Of a DNA stretch of 64,000 nucleotides, positions 40,101 through 47,560 are shown piece after piece. A program made the translations under genes and the position numbers. Under the pieces are notes generated by a model. The model was not told where the DNA came from and did no database searches. It worked only from the letters and a program-made list of their open reading frames with translations. The stretch lies in contig NZ_JARZAE010000004.1 of NCBI RefSeq assembly GCF_029892095.1, forward strand, positions 5,952,001 through 6,016,000. Direction: 5' to 3'. Numbering within the stretch: the stretch's first letter is position 1; each line of letters starts with the position of its first letter. Source of the DNA: Kitasatospora sp. MAP12-44. Its GTDB lineage: Bacteria; Actinomycetota; Actinomycetes; Streptomycetales; Streptomycetaceae.

Positions 40101-40554
40101 CGGGCACGGCGACCTCGGTGGCGGCGCCGGCGGTGACCGGCGCGGGCCAGTGCCCGGAGGTCAGCTTGACGCGGCCGCGGTCCAGCGCGGCGAGCATCGT
40201 GAGGTCGGGGTAGGGATTGGCCTGGTCGGCCGCGCCCGCCGAGGGCAGCGCGAGCGGGTTGCTGACGGCGAGTTCGCTGATCTCGGCGGCTCGGCTGCCG
40301 AAGATCTCGGTGGCGAGCTGACGCGCCTTCGGATCCACCGCCGCCCGCCCGGACAGGTCCGTGCTGACGTTGGCCAGGACGGTCGACCGGGCCCGGTCGC
40401 GGGTGGTCAGCGCCTGGCGCAGGCCCGCGTCGCCGACCCCGCCGTTGAAGGCGCTGAGGGCGCCGAGCACCCCCGCAGTGAGCAGGATGGTGAGTAGTGC
40501 GGCAGCGGCCAGTGCCAGTCGGCTCCGCAGCCTGCGCAGGACGAAGCCGCCCAC
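37159..40554 (-). CDS. FtsX-like ABC transporter permease (large), first gene of the operon
   Basis: This 1131-residue membrane protein begins with VLRRLRSRLALAAAALLTILL, followed by a long extracellular segment (about 35-290). Membrane helices (about 300-530), a second extracellular region, and terminal helices with REAAEFAVLRALG-like FtsX features (here AAEFAVLRALGTPQRRLA) complete it. GTG 40554 follows GGGGGAGGG at 4 nt; an upstream GTG at 40596 would add 14 residues without a ribosome site. It heads the operon that continues with a second permease and the AbrB-tailed ATPase. Confidence 0.87.
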   Translation of the reverse strand: MGGFVLRRLRSRLALAAAALLTILLTAGVLGALSAFNGGVGDAGLRQALTTRDRARSTVLANVSTDLSGRAAVDPKARQLATEIFGSRAAEISELAVSNPLALPSAGAADQANPYPDLTMLAALDRGRVKLTSGHWPAPVTAGAATEVAVPDVALPRLGLKQQALPAKLRLTDRYTDAAVDITVTGSYRPLDTGDPYWQLDPLGGHGEQLNGFTSYGPMLTDDSAFTSGAVVQHDLNWLISADFGRIGAADLGALRDRASAATANAQSNYGLKATTQLPAAIDDLRADLLVARSTLVIDALQLVVLAGAALILVTRLLAERQQAENALLTARGAARGRLVALSAAEAALLALPAALLGPLLTPPLLRLLDTYGPLARAGVRLGSGLSVGSWAVSLAVGCGCVLAVLAPTLLRAAATVALRRAGRRQALVSGLARSGADLALIALAVLAYLQLAHYSGGGLSADTGGQLGVDPVLVTAPTLALCAGTLLVLRLLPFAARIGERLATRGRGLAAALAGWQFARRPSRQAGPVLLLVLAVAMGMLALGQSASLSRSQRDQADNATAGGLRVTDIALPSLGQGGLLAALPGGQRLVPVSRQQLPLKDGRSGQLLALDTADAARYLRVRPDLTGGRTPAQLLGPLAAPAPTGSAAGLVLPGKPVRIDLDVSVQIKAHGPTTNTDLPPGGDPHHPSLRLELRDRFGVPYEVLVPTLPQDDQATVSVDLGDALGLPLGAAAYPLTLTGMQVSYAEDQDGGVTQSLTVRRIATADTPSGPATAAAVPADFRWSAQSIAPPRGPVPVGTDANGNPVILAPKPQDTSAHLGDTTSTVLLGLDYSTGYGDIGQTTTAVITAAGPDGTPPPAPTVVDAVATQDYLRATGTSVGQTVPVQLGLSNLRLHIVSAVTSLPTLNGEEAGGTNAALVADLASIDRVTAAAGQSPLTPNEWWLPGTGPDDPLPARAAAALRAGSASAQFQVDSEQATALRTDPLGAGPQSALLALSAAAAVLAAIGFAAGAAGAAGERAAEFAVLRALGTPQRRLARTTAVEQALVIALGLGIGLGLGSLLVRLVVPPLVLTPTAHRPVPPVLVQLPFVQVALLMLAVAALPVLLTARAVLKPTRAADTAARLRYSEDT

Positions 40555-40729
40555 GATGCCCTCCCCCGAATGTCCTGGGGTGCTCGAAATCGGCACAGCG
40601 GCAAACCTGAGCGCGCTGTCGTGCGGAGATCGAACACCGGATATCGGGCGATGCTGTCAGACTGCGAACACCCTGGGAAGGGTCGGCAAAGAGAATGTCC
40701 TATCGGGCAATTCGCGCCGGGCTGATTTC

Positions 40730-41134
40730 TTACTCAGCGGAGTTGACCATCGACGCTGCGGCGTAACTGAGGTAGTCCCACAACTGCCGCTCGGCCTCCG
40801 GTGCGAGCGCCAACTCGTCCACCGCGACCCGCATATGGCGAAGCCAGGCATCGTGCGCGGCGCGGTCGACCTTGAACGGTGCATGCCGCATTCGCAGGCG
40901 CGGGTGACCGCGTTCCTCGCTGTAGGTGCGCGGGCCGCCCCAGTACTGCATCAGGAAGAGGACAAGCCTTTCCTCGGCCGGCCCGAGATCCGCCTCGGGA
41001 TACATCGGCCGCAGCAGTTCGTCCGCCGCCACCCCCTGGTAGAAACGGTGCACCAGCCGGCGGAAGGTGGGCTCGCCGCCCACCGAATCGAAGAAGCTCT
41101 CCTCGTGCAGCGTGCCATGCCGGATCTCGTTCAC
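40730..41134 (-). CDS. glbO: Group II truncated haemoglobin (GlbO-like)
   Basis: This small cytoplasmic haem protein of about 134 residues follows the 2-on-2 globin pattern: FFDSVGGEPTFRRLVHRFYQGVA, then MYPEADLGPAEERLVLFLMQYWGGP, RHAPFKVD with the proximal-His region, and WLRHM. GlbO-type globins bind oxygen and are linked to redox or NO chemistry. The GTG at 41134 gives the family N-terminus; the frame extends to another GTG at 41170. It is followed by 130 bp without a gene before the ABC operon. Confidence 0.9.
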   Translation of the reverse strand: MNEIRHGTLHEESFFDSVGGEPTFRRLVHRFYQGVAADELLRPMYPEADLGPAEERLVLFLMQYWGGPRTYSEERGHPRLRMRHAPFKVDRAAHDAWLRHMRVAVDELALAPEAERQLWDYLSYAAASMVNSAE

Positions 41135-41212
41135 CCGACCATCGTCGCAGACAGCCGCGGGGCCGTACACCGGGACTTCCGGCCTACGACCCCGCTGGTG
41201 TTCGGGATGGGA

Positions 41213-42307
41213 CTACGCGTCGTCCCAGCTGAAGAAGCGCGAGGCGATCAGCGTCATCACGGCGGCGAAGGCGAGCAGCCCGCCCATCGCCGGCAGCACG
41301 TCCATCAGCCCGCCGCCGCGGGTCAGCACCGACTGCGCGGAGGTGACCAGATAGTGCAGCGGGAAGATCTTCGACAGGCCCTGCAGCCACCCCGGCGAGT
41401 TGTCCAGCGGGAAGAAGGACCCGGAGAGGAAGGACATCGGCAGGATGACCAGCTGATTGATCCCGTTGGCCGCCTCCTCGGTCTTCGCGAAGGAGCCGGT
41501 GACCAGACCGATCGACATGAAGGCGATGGTCGCGCAGAGCACCAGCGGGACCACCAGCCACCAGTTGCCGCTCAGCTTCAGACCGAACATCGGTGTGGTC
41601 GCCACCACCAGGAAGATCGCGGTCTGGGCCAGCGCGACCAGCAGGCTGACCGCGACCCGCGAGCCGACCACTGCCGCCGCGCTCACCGGTGCCAGCCGCA
41701 GCCGGCGGAGCACCCGCTTCTTGCGCCAGTTCACCAGGGTGAGCGAGGCGCCGAAGATCGCGCCGCTGGCGATCGCCCAGCCGAGCAGGCCCGGGGTGAG
41801 GAACTGGATCGGCTTGAGCGCGTTGTCCTCGACCTGGGCCGTGCTCAGCCGGAACTTGGCCGGTTGGCCGGTGGCGTCCTGGTTCGCCGACTGCACGAAG
41901 GAGTTCATGATGTTCTGCACGGCGCCGGCCTTGACCTGGTCGGAGGCACTGAAGTGCAGCAGCGGCTGACCGTCCGGACCGTCCTCGATCAGGGCGTCCA
42001 GGGTGCCCTTCTTCACCGCCTCCAGGCCGGCCGCCTCGTCGGTCACCTTGGTGATGGTGAACACGCTGTCGAGTCCGGCCCGTTGCTGGCCCTGCAGCTC
42101 GTCCAGCACCTGGACAGGACCGAACTGGGCGACCTTGAGGTGCGAGGTGCCGGAGCTCTTGAAGAGGAAGCCGAACATCACCAGGAAGATCAGCGGCATC
42201 AGCAGCACGAAGAAGAGCGCCATCCGGTCCCGGACGAACGACACGATCATCACGCGCGACAGGTTGAGGAAGGCGCTCGCCCGTTCCTTCTCAGGGGTGG
42301 CGCTCAT
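41213..42307 (-). CDS. ABC-2 type transporter permease
   Basis: The 364-residue protein has an N-terminal membrane segment (ALFFVLLMPLIFLVMFGFLF, about 30-50), a large extracytoplasmic loop (about 52-180), and five further hydrophobic segments (about 185-360). This is the ABC-2/YhgE-like exporter plan. It starts at ATG 42307, overlapping the ATPase stop as ATGA, and is translationally coupled to it. The pair forms a two-gene drug or lipid exporter of unknown substrate. Confidence 0.9.
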   Translation of the reverse strand: MSATPEKERASAFLNLSRVMIVSFVRDRMALFFVLLMPLIFLVMFGFLFKSSGTSHLKVAQFGPVQVLDELQGQQRAGLDSVFTITKVTDEAAGLEAVKKGTLDALIEDGPDGQPLLHFSASDQVKAGAVQNIMNSFVQSANQDATGQPAKFRLSTAQVEDNALKPIQFLTPGLLGWAIASGAIFGASLTLVNWRKKRVLRRLRLAPVSAAAVVGSRVAVSLLVALAQTAIFLVVATTPMFGLKLSGNWWLVVPLVLCATIAFMSIGLVTGSFAKTEEAANGINQLVILPMSFLSGSFFPLDNSPGWLQGLSKIFPLHYLVTSAQSVLTRGGGLMDVLPAMGGLLAFAAVMTLIASRFFSWDDA

Positions 42308-43221
42308 GCGCGGTACTCCCGTCCGGTCAGGTGGAGGAAGACGTCCTCCAGCGTGGCGCCGCGCACCTCGAGGCCGCGCAGCGCGCTCCGATCGGCCAGC
42401 ACGGCCAGGATCGGTCCTGGCACCTTGGTGGAGAGCGAGAGCGAGACGCCGTTGTCCTCCAGGTTGGCGATCTCCCCGCCCGCCGCGGTGAACAGCTCGC
42501 GTGCCGTGTCGGCGGAGAGCTGGCCGGACTCCACGCTGACCCGGACGGTGTCGTCCAACTCCCGGACCAGCGCCGCCGGTGCGCCGGTGCGCAGCACCTT
42601 GCCGTGGTCCATCACCGCGACGCGGTCGCAGAGGATCTCCGCCTCGTCCAGGTAGTGGGTGGTCAGCACCACCGTGCGGCCCTCGGCGTTGATGTCCCGC
42701 AGCAGGTCCCAGAGGTTGCGGCGGGCCTGCGGGTCAAGACCGGTGGTCGGCTCGTCCAGGAAGACCAACTCGGGATCGTGCGCCAGCGCGCAGGCGATCG
42801 AGAGCCGCTGGGCCTGGCCACCGGACATCTTGTCGGTCAGGACGGCAGCGGAGTCGGTCAGTCCGACCCGCTCCAGCATCGCGTCCGCCCGCTTGGGGCC
42901 GACGCCGTAGAAGGAGGCGAAGGTGCGGATGGTCTCGCGTGCCGTCAGTTTGTCGAAGAAGGCGGAGGCCTGGAACTGCACGCCGATCCGCGGCAGCAGT
43001 TTGCTGTTGCGCGGCCAGGGCGCCATCCCCAGCAGCTCCACCCGGCCCTCGTCGGGCTCGCGGATCCCCTCCAGGATCTCCAGTGTGGTGGTCTTGCCCG
43101 CCCCGTTGGGGCCCAGCAGACCGTAGAACTCGCCAGTCTCGACGGAGAGTGACACTCCGTCGACAGCCTGGACATCCCCGTACCGCTTTCGGATTCCGTC
43201 CGCGGATATAGCAACTGTCAT
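42304..43221 (-). CDS. ABC transporter ATP-binding protein (DrrA-like)
   Basis: This 305-residue exporter ATPase has Walker A GPNGAGKTT near 39, a Q-loop in VQFQASAFF, the signature MSGGQAQRLSIACAL near 135, and Walker B LVFLDEPTTGLD. The C-terminal 80 residues carry the DrrA/CcmA-like extension (VRGATLEDVFLHLTGRE). ATG 43221 is preferred; the frame opens to 43260 but crosses the inverted repeat. It forms an operon with the ABC-2 permease. An inverted repeat 10 bp upstream of the start may be an operator. Confidence 0.92.
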   Translation of the reverse strand: MTVAISADGIRKRYGDVQAVDGVSLSVETGEFYGLLGPNGAGKTTTLEILEGIREPDEGRVELLGMAPWPRNSKLLPRIGVQFQASAFFDKLTARETIRTFASFYGVGPKRADAMLERVGLTDSAAVLTDKMSGGQAQRLSIACALAHDPELVFLDEPTTGLDPQARRNLWDLLRDINAEGRTVVLTTHYLDEAEILCDRVAVMDHGKVLRTGAPAALVRELDDTVRVSVESGQLSADTARELFTAAGGEIANLEDNGVSLSLSTKVPGPILAVLADRSALRGLEVRGATLEDVFLHLTGREYRA

Positions 43222-43230
43222 GGCACCTGA

Positions 43231-43249
43231 CCTTAGTTGACTCCTAAGG
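43231..43249. promoter_or_regulatory. Inverted repeat upstream of the ABC exporter operon
   Basis: CCTTAG (43231-43236) and CTAAGG (43244-43249) are perfect 6-bp arms around a 7-bp spacer. The repeat sits 10 to 28 bp before the ATPase start and overlaps the stop of the gene upstream. It resembles a MarR- or TetR-type operator, but no regulator gene is adjacent. Confidence 0.45.
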
Positions 43250-44074
43250 GACCAGCTCAAGGACCCAGGACAGCAGCGGAGTCAGCAGCCATGCGCCGAG
43301 CGCGGCGAGCAGCAGGCCGCCCAGCAGCTCGAAGATCCACAGGGCCCGGGTCGGGAAGAGGAACCGGGTGGGATCGCGCGGGTCGAAGCGGATCTCAGAC
43401 CAATGGCGAGCGTCGCCCGTAGTGTCCAGCGTGTGGCGCTCGCCGTCCAGGGAGTGGTACGTGATCTTGAGCACGCCGCCCTTGCCCGAGGCGGCCTTGG
43501 TCTGCACGGTGACCCCGCGGCGGGCCAGGATCCACCGGGTCCGCGGCTTGGCCAGCTTGTCCGCGAGCCGCAGCACGCCGTAGCCGGCCGCCGTGAGCAG
43601 CGCGAGCAGGAACCCGGGTCTGTCCGGTGTCCCGGTGCCGATCATCATCGGCACCACGACGAACAGATATCCCAGCCAGCACCGCTGCTTCACCGTCGTA
43701 CGCCGCGCCGCGCGCGCCACCCCGGCGATCCAGGCGCCCAACGCCCGGACCGCGCGCACCGGCCAGACGCTGGGCGTCTCGCTGCGGACGGCTGGCAGAT
43801 CGCCGGGGGTGTCGCCGATCAGCGCCTCGATCTCGGACGCGAGAGTGCTGACGGCCTCGGGTATCCGGTGGCGGACCGTCAGCGGCTGCTGCTCGTCGAA
43901 GAGATGCAGCGCCAGCACCTGCCCCGAGACCTCCACCCGGCGCACCCGGCCACCGGGCACCACCGTGGTCGTCCGCCCCTGCCGCCAGTGCACCTTGCCG
44001 TCGGCCACCCAGACCCGCGTCCGTCGATGCGTCAGGATCACGCCCACAGCTGACTGATGATCATCTCTACCCAT
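43244..44074 (-). CDS. Membrane protein of unknown function (DUF3592-like)
   Basis: The 276-residue protein has a soluble N-terminal half (about 1-125, with VWVADGKVHWRQGR) and two hydrophobic pairs: CWLGYLFVVVPMM with PGFLLALLTAAGYGVL near 130-165, and LWIFELLGGLLLAALGAWLLTP near the C-terminus. Between them is an exposed beta segment (LKITYHSLDGERHTLDT, RFDPRDPTRFLF), a pattern seen in DUF3592 proteins. No function is known. The ABC exporter start lies 22 bp downstream, so read-through is possible. Confidence 0.75.
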   Translation of the reverse strand: MGRDDHQSAVGVILTHRRTRVWVADGKVHWRQGRTTTVVPGGRVRRVEVSGQVLALHLFDEQQPLTVRHRIPEAVSTLASEIEALIGDTPGDLPAVRSETPSVWPVRAVRALGAWIAGVARAARRTTVKQRCWLGYLFVVVPMMIGTGTPDRPGFLLALLTAAGYGVLRLADKLAKPRTRWILARRGVTVQTKAASGKGGVLKITYHSLDGERHTLDTTGDARHWSEIRFDPRDPTRFLFPTRALWIFELLGGLLLAALGAWLLTPLLSWVLELVP

Positions 44075-44244
44075 GGCGCCACAGCATAGGACGCGGCGGA
44101 AGTCGGGTGGGCCGACTTTTCAAGCCCGGGGCTTTTGCCCACCTGATCCCGGGCCGACGCGCGGTGCGGGGGGCTGTTGCGTGCCTTCATCGGCGGGTGG
44201 GGCTAGGTTCAGCGGGCTGCTACAGGTGGAGGTGACGGGTTGCC

Positions 44245-45099
44245 ATGGCCGGCACGCCGGAGGGTTCGGATCGCTCGGGTTCGGGTGGGGTGTCGCGGGT
44301 GGGGCGGCTGCACGCGTGGGGGCGGCGGCTCTGGAGTGGCGGGAAGGAACTGGAGCTGATGCACCGGGCGATGGGGTTCGCGGCGCTCGGGTTTGTGACG
44401 CTGGTGCCACTGCTGATCACCTTGGCGGCGGCCTCGCCGGTCCGGGGGGCCGGGTTCGCGGGGTGGATGGTGGACGGGCTGGGAGTGTCGGGCAGTTCGG
44501 CCGACGCCGTCCGGCAGCTGTTCAGCTCGCCCCGGCGGGTGCTGAGCACGACCACGGCCCTCAGCCTCGCGGCAGTGGCCTTCTTCGGGGTCTCGTTCAT
44601 GGCGGCCGTGCAGACCGGCTACGAGCGGATCTGGAAGCTGAAGGCCGCCCCCTGGCACTCGGCCTGGCGCCAGACGCTGGGCCTGGCGGGCCTGGCGGGG
44701 TACCTGCTGGCGGCCTCCTGGACCGGTGTCCCCTGGCGGCACTCCCCGATCCAGCCGGCGCTCGGACTCACCTGGACGACCATCGTCGGAGTGATCTTCT
44801 TCTGGTGGCTGCAGCGGCTGCTGCTGAGCGGCCGGGTCGGCTGGCGGCCGCTCTTCCCGGGGGCGTGCGCGACGGTGGCCGCACTGGTGGGGCTGCGGCT
44901 GTTCTCGCAGCTGGTCTTCGCGCCGCTGATCGTCTCCAGCGCGACCTCCTACGGCGCGATCGGCACGGTGCTCGTGGTGCAGTCCTGGCTGATCGGCGTG
45001 GGGTTCACGGTGTTCGCGGGCGCGCTGGTGGGGCGGGTCCGCTTCGAGGAGGTCCAGCACATGGCAGAGGGCCCCGCCCGGTCGGACGGAGCCCTCTAG
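44245..45099 (+). CDS. YihY/BrkB-family inner membrane protein
   Basis: The 284-residue polytopic protein has about six hydrophobic segments (for example MGFAALGFVTLVPLLITLAAAS, FFGVSFMAAVQTGYERIW, LGLAGLAGYLLAAS, TIVGVIFFWWLQ). The closing motif SYGAIGTVLVVQSWLIG is characteristic of the YihY/BrkB/YhjD family, formerly misnamed RNase BN. The function is not established; transport or lipid roles have been proposed. GGAGG lies 13 nt before ATG 44245. It converges with the FHA gene. Confidence 0.87.
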   Translation: MAGTPEGSDRSGSGGVSRVGRLHAWGRRLWSGGKELELMHRAMGFAALGFVTLVPLLITLAAASPVRGAGFAGWMVDGLGVSGSSADAVRQLFSSPRRVLSTTTALSLAAVAFFGVSFMAAVQTGYERIWKLKAAPWHSAWRQTLGLAGLAGYLLAASWTGVPWRHSPIQPALGLTWTTIVGVIFFWWLQRLLLSGRVGWRPLFPGACATVAALVGLRLFSQLVFAPLIVSSATSYGAIGTVLVVQSWLIGVGFTVFAGALVGRVRFEEVQHMAEGPARSDGAL

Positions 45100-45119
45100 A
45101 GCCGACCTGCGGCCGGCCG

Positions 45120-46103
45120 CTAGGAGCGGTGCAGCGTGATCGTGGTCCAGGCGCCGACGTGGATCTTGTCGCCGTCGCTCAGGGGGATCGCGGTGTGCGG
45201 GGCGATCGGGTCGGCGGCGTAGTTGAGCGTGGTGCAGTTGGTGGAGTCCTGGTCCACCACCACCCAGCTGCCGTCGGGCTGCTCGGCCAGCAGCGCGTGG
45301 TTGTGCGAGACGGCCGGGTCCTCCGGCGGCACCGACAGGTCGATCTCCGGCAGGGTGCCCTTCTGCTGGCTGCGCCGGCCGATCCGCAGCTGGCCGCGGC
45401 CGGTCAGCGGGATCCGCCGCGGGGGGCAGTACGGCGGGAAGAAGAGCCCGGCGGACTCCGGACCGCTGCGCGCCATCATGTCGTTGAAGTAGTCCCGGTC
45501 GGCGCAGACCTCGGCCATCCAGGTGGAGCGGGCCGGTGCGGGCTGCTCCACCTGGACCGGCTGGGACGGCGGCGGCAGGTGGAACGAGGTCGCGTACGGG
45601 TCACCGCCGCCCATCGCGGGCTGCGGCGGCTGCTGGGGCTGCTGCTGCGGGTAGCCGTTCTGCTGGTGCTGCTGCTGAGGCGGCTGGTGCTGAGGCGGTT
45701 GCTGCTGGGGCGGCGCCTGCTGCGGGTAGCCGTACCCGGGAGCCTGCGGGGGCTGCTGGTAGCCGTACCCCTGCTGCGGCTGTGGCTGCGGGGGCTGCTG
45801 CTGCGCGTAGCCGTTCTGCTGCGGCATCGGGGACGCCTCGTAGTCGTACCCGCACTCCTCGCAGTACCGCCCGGTCTGCGGCGTGCGGCAGATCGGGCAG
45901 GTGACCAGGCCCTCGGTCATCCCGCCGCCCATCCCGCCGCCGCCGTGCGCCCCGCCAGGCATCCCGCCGGGCATCGGCGGCAGGTGCGACGGCGGCGCGG
46001 GCGCACCGAAGGGCCCGCCGGCGTTCGGCGGTGTCATCGGAAAGCCACAGAAGTCGCACCAGTCCTCGGCCTGCGACTCATGGCCCCTAGGGCAGATCGG
46101 CAT
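45120..46103 (-). CDS. FHA-domain protein with N-terminal zinc ribbons and Gln/Pro-rich linker
   Basis: This 327-residue protein has four sections. First come zinc-ribbon motifs (MPICPRGH, WCDFCGFP, then VTCPICRTP and GRYCEECGYDYE, to about 95). A Gln/Pro/Gly/Tyr-rich linker follows (about 98-165), then a spacer with STWMAEVCADRDYF. The C-terminal FHA domain (about 235-327) has RIGRRSQQ, VSHNHALL and the STNCTTLN region for phosphothreonine binding. It is the last gene of the kinase operon. By analogy with GarA/OdhI, FHA targets of PknG, it is a likely phospho-reader or substrate here (inference). ATG 46103 has GGGGAC upstream; GTG 46115 is an alternative. Confidence 0.88.
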   Translation of the reverse strand: MPICPRGHESQAEDWCDFCGFPMTPPNAGGPFGAPAPPSHLPPMPGGMPGGAHGGGGMGGGMTEGLVTCPICRTPQTGRYCEECGYDYEASPMPQQNGYAQQQPPQPQPQQGYGYQQPPQAPGYGYPQQAPPQQQPPQHQPPQQQHQQNGYPQQQPQQPPQPAMGGGDPYATSFHLPPPSQPVQVEQPAPARSTWMAEVCADRDYFNDMMARSGPESAGLFFPPYCPPRRIPLTGRGQLRIGRRSQQKGTLPEIDLSVPPEDPAVSHNHALLAEQPDGSWVVVDQDSTNCTTLNYAADPIAPHTAIPLSDGDKIHVGAWTTITLHRS

Positions 46104-46158
46104 CAAGTCCCCCACATCTCAGCAGGTCCGGCCCTGACAGGTACCAGGTCACGTCAGG

Positions 46159-47508
46159 TCACTTCTTCACACGAACGGTCTTGGTGGAGCGGGTGTCCAG
46201 GGTCATCGAATCGGCCTCGCTCACATCCTTACGGAACCGAACCGTACCCTCCTTCGGGTCCACCACATCCACCACCTTCTGCAGCAGGCGGTAGGTGCCC
46301 TCGTTCCCGGTCTGGTGCGCGAGCCGGACGGCCGCCCCCAACTTGGCGGTGGCCAGGTCGAGATCGCCCGCGCGGTGCGCCTCCAGGCCCACCTGGATGG
46401 ACTCCGCAAGCTCGGCCTGGCCGGTGTAGTGCGCGACCTGCGGGCTGATCCGGGTGGAGGAGGCCAGGTCGTCCGTCCAGACCGCCTTGACCAGACCTTG
46501 GGAGAGCACCTCGGTGCTGCCGTCGCCCTGCGGCAGCACCAGGCTGATCCGGGCGGCGAGCATCTCGTTGCCCACGGCGGCCGACGGGACCTGCACGCAG
46601 ACGTGGTAGTCGCGGCTCTCGTCGCCCCAGGAGCCGGTGGGGTAGTCGCCGGCCCGCGGGCCCGCCTCGACCCGGCGCTCGGTCAGGTCCTCCAGGTCGG
46701 GAGCGACCTGCTTGACGAACTTCACCGAGGCGTTGGCCGGGGTCCAGATCCGCAGCGCCACGTCGGCGACCTGCTTGCCCATGGCCGCCTCCATCATCCC
46801 GCGGAAGTCGTCGGCCAGGCCGGACGGCTCGGCGACGATGTCCACGGTGCCCAGCAGCGCGGAGGAGATCCGGCGCAGCTCGGTCAGCTCCCAGTCCGTC
46901 CCGACGCCGCGGCAGTCGGAGGTGTAGTGGCCGGTCACCCGGTCCAGCACGCGCTGCAGGTCCTCGGGCTTCTCGTGCTCGTTGCGGCCGTCGGTGAGCA
47001 GGATGCCGTGCCGGATGGCTATCTCGCGGCGGGTCAGAAAGAGCTTGTCGGCCTTGTCCAGCCAGGTGCCGATGGCGGTGCCGCCGCCTGCGCTGAGCTT
47101 GCGCAGCGACTGCTTCGCTGCCTCCCGGGTGCCGGCGTCGGCCACCGCGAGCTGCCCGCCACCGGGGTAGATGTCCTTGGCCTCGTGGGTGCCGGCCACC
47201 ACCGCGAAGGCGACGCCGTCGCGGATGGTGTCGATGGCGACGGCGGTGGCGTCCCGGGCGTTGCGCATCTTGGTGGGCGGGTAGTCCATCGAGCCCGAGC
47301 AGTCGACCATGATCACGACGGCCGAGTCGGTGCCCGCCGCGGCGCCCGCGTCGGCCATCGCGCCGAGCGGGCGGCCGCCGGTGGTACCGCCGCCGGTCGC
47401 GGTGACGGTGACGATCGCGTTGACCTCGCGGGCGCCGTCGGCGAGGTACTCGTTCTGGAAGATGTCCGTGCTGAACCTGGGCAGGTTCGACTTCGTCAGA
47501 CTGGCCAT
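46159..47508 (-). CDS. von Willebrand factor A domain protein
   Basis: This is a 449-residue cytoplasmic protein. The VWA domain (about 60-240) has an intact MIDAS motif DCSGSMD near 69, a threonine in GGGTAIGTWL, and ILLTDGRNEH. A beta-rich middle (about 255-370) and a helical C-terminal region with THRAGDLDLA-like repeats (AHRAGDLDLATAKLGAA) follow. Such VWA proteins occur in Streptomyces beside FHA and PP2C genes, and their partners are unknown. ATG 47508 follows the PP2C stop by 52 bp, and the FHA gene starts 55 bp after the stop, consistent with one transcript. Confidence 0.9.
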   Translation of the reverse strand: MASLTKSNLPRFSTDIFQNEYLADGAREVNAIVTVTATGGGTTGGRPLGAMADAGAAAGTDSAVVIMVDCSGSMDYPPTKMRNARDATAVAIDTIRDGVAFAVVAGTHEAKDIYPGGGQLAVADAGTREAAKQSLRKLSAGGGTAIGTWLDKADKLFLTRREIAIRHGILLTDGRNEHEKPEDLQRVLDRVTGHYTSDCRGVGTDWELTELRRISSALLGTVDIVAEPSGLADDFRGMMEAAMGKQVADVALRIWTPANASVKFVKQVAPDLEDLTERRVEAGPRAGDYPTGSWGDESRDYHVCVQVPSAAVGNEMLAARISLVLPQGDGSTEVLSQGLVKAVWTDDLASSTRISPQVAHYTGQAELAESIQVGLEAHRAGDLDLATAKLGAAVRLAHQTGNEGTYRLLQKVVDVVDPKEGTVRFRKDVSEADSMTLDTRSTKTVRVKK

Positions 47509-47560
47509 GGCCGAGCTCCTGATTCGGGTACGAGTGGTGGGTGGGGCCGTCTGACGGGGA

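Noticed and set aside
37867..40497. 876-codon plus-strand frame opposite the FtsX-like permease
   Set aside because: Low-complexity Gly/Gln/Arg composition without motifs; the opposite strand encodes a clear membrane protein with family features and coupled neighbours.
40361..42655. 764-codon plus-strand frame across the globin and ABC-2 permease
   Set aside because: It crosses several real minus-strand genes and an intergenic gap; composition is shadow-like (His/Arg/Gln-rich) with no recognisable fold.
45601..45840. Gln/Pro-rich region of the FHA gene as a DNA repeat element
   Set aside because: The repetition follows codons in the FHA frame and encodes a low-complexity linker; no unit is conserved at the DNA level outside the frame.
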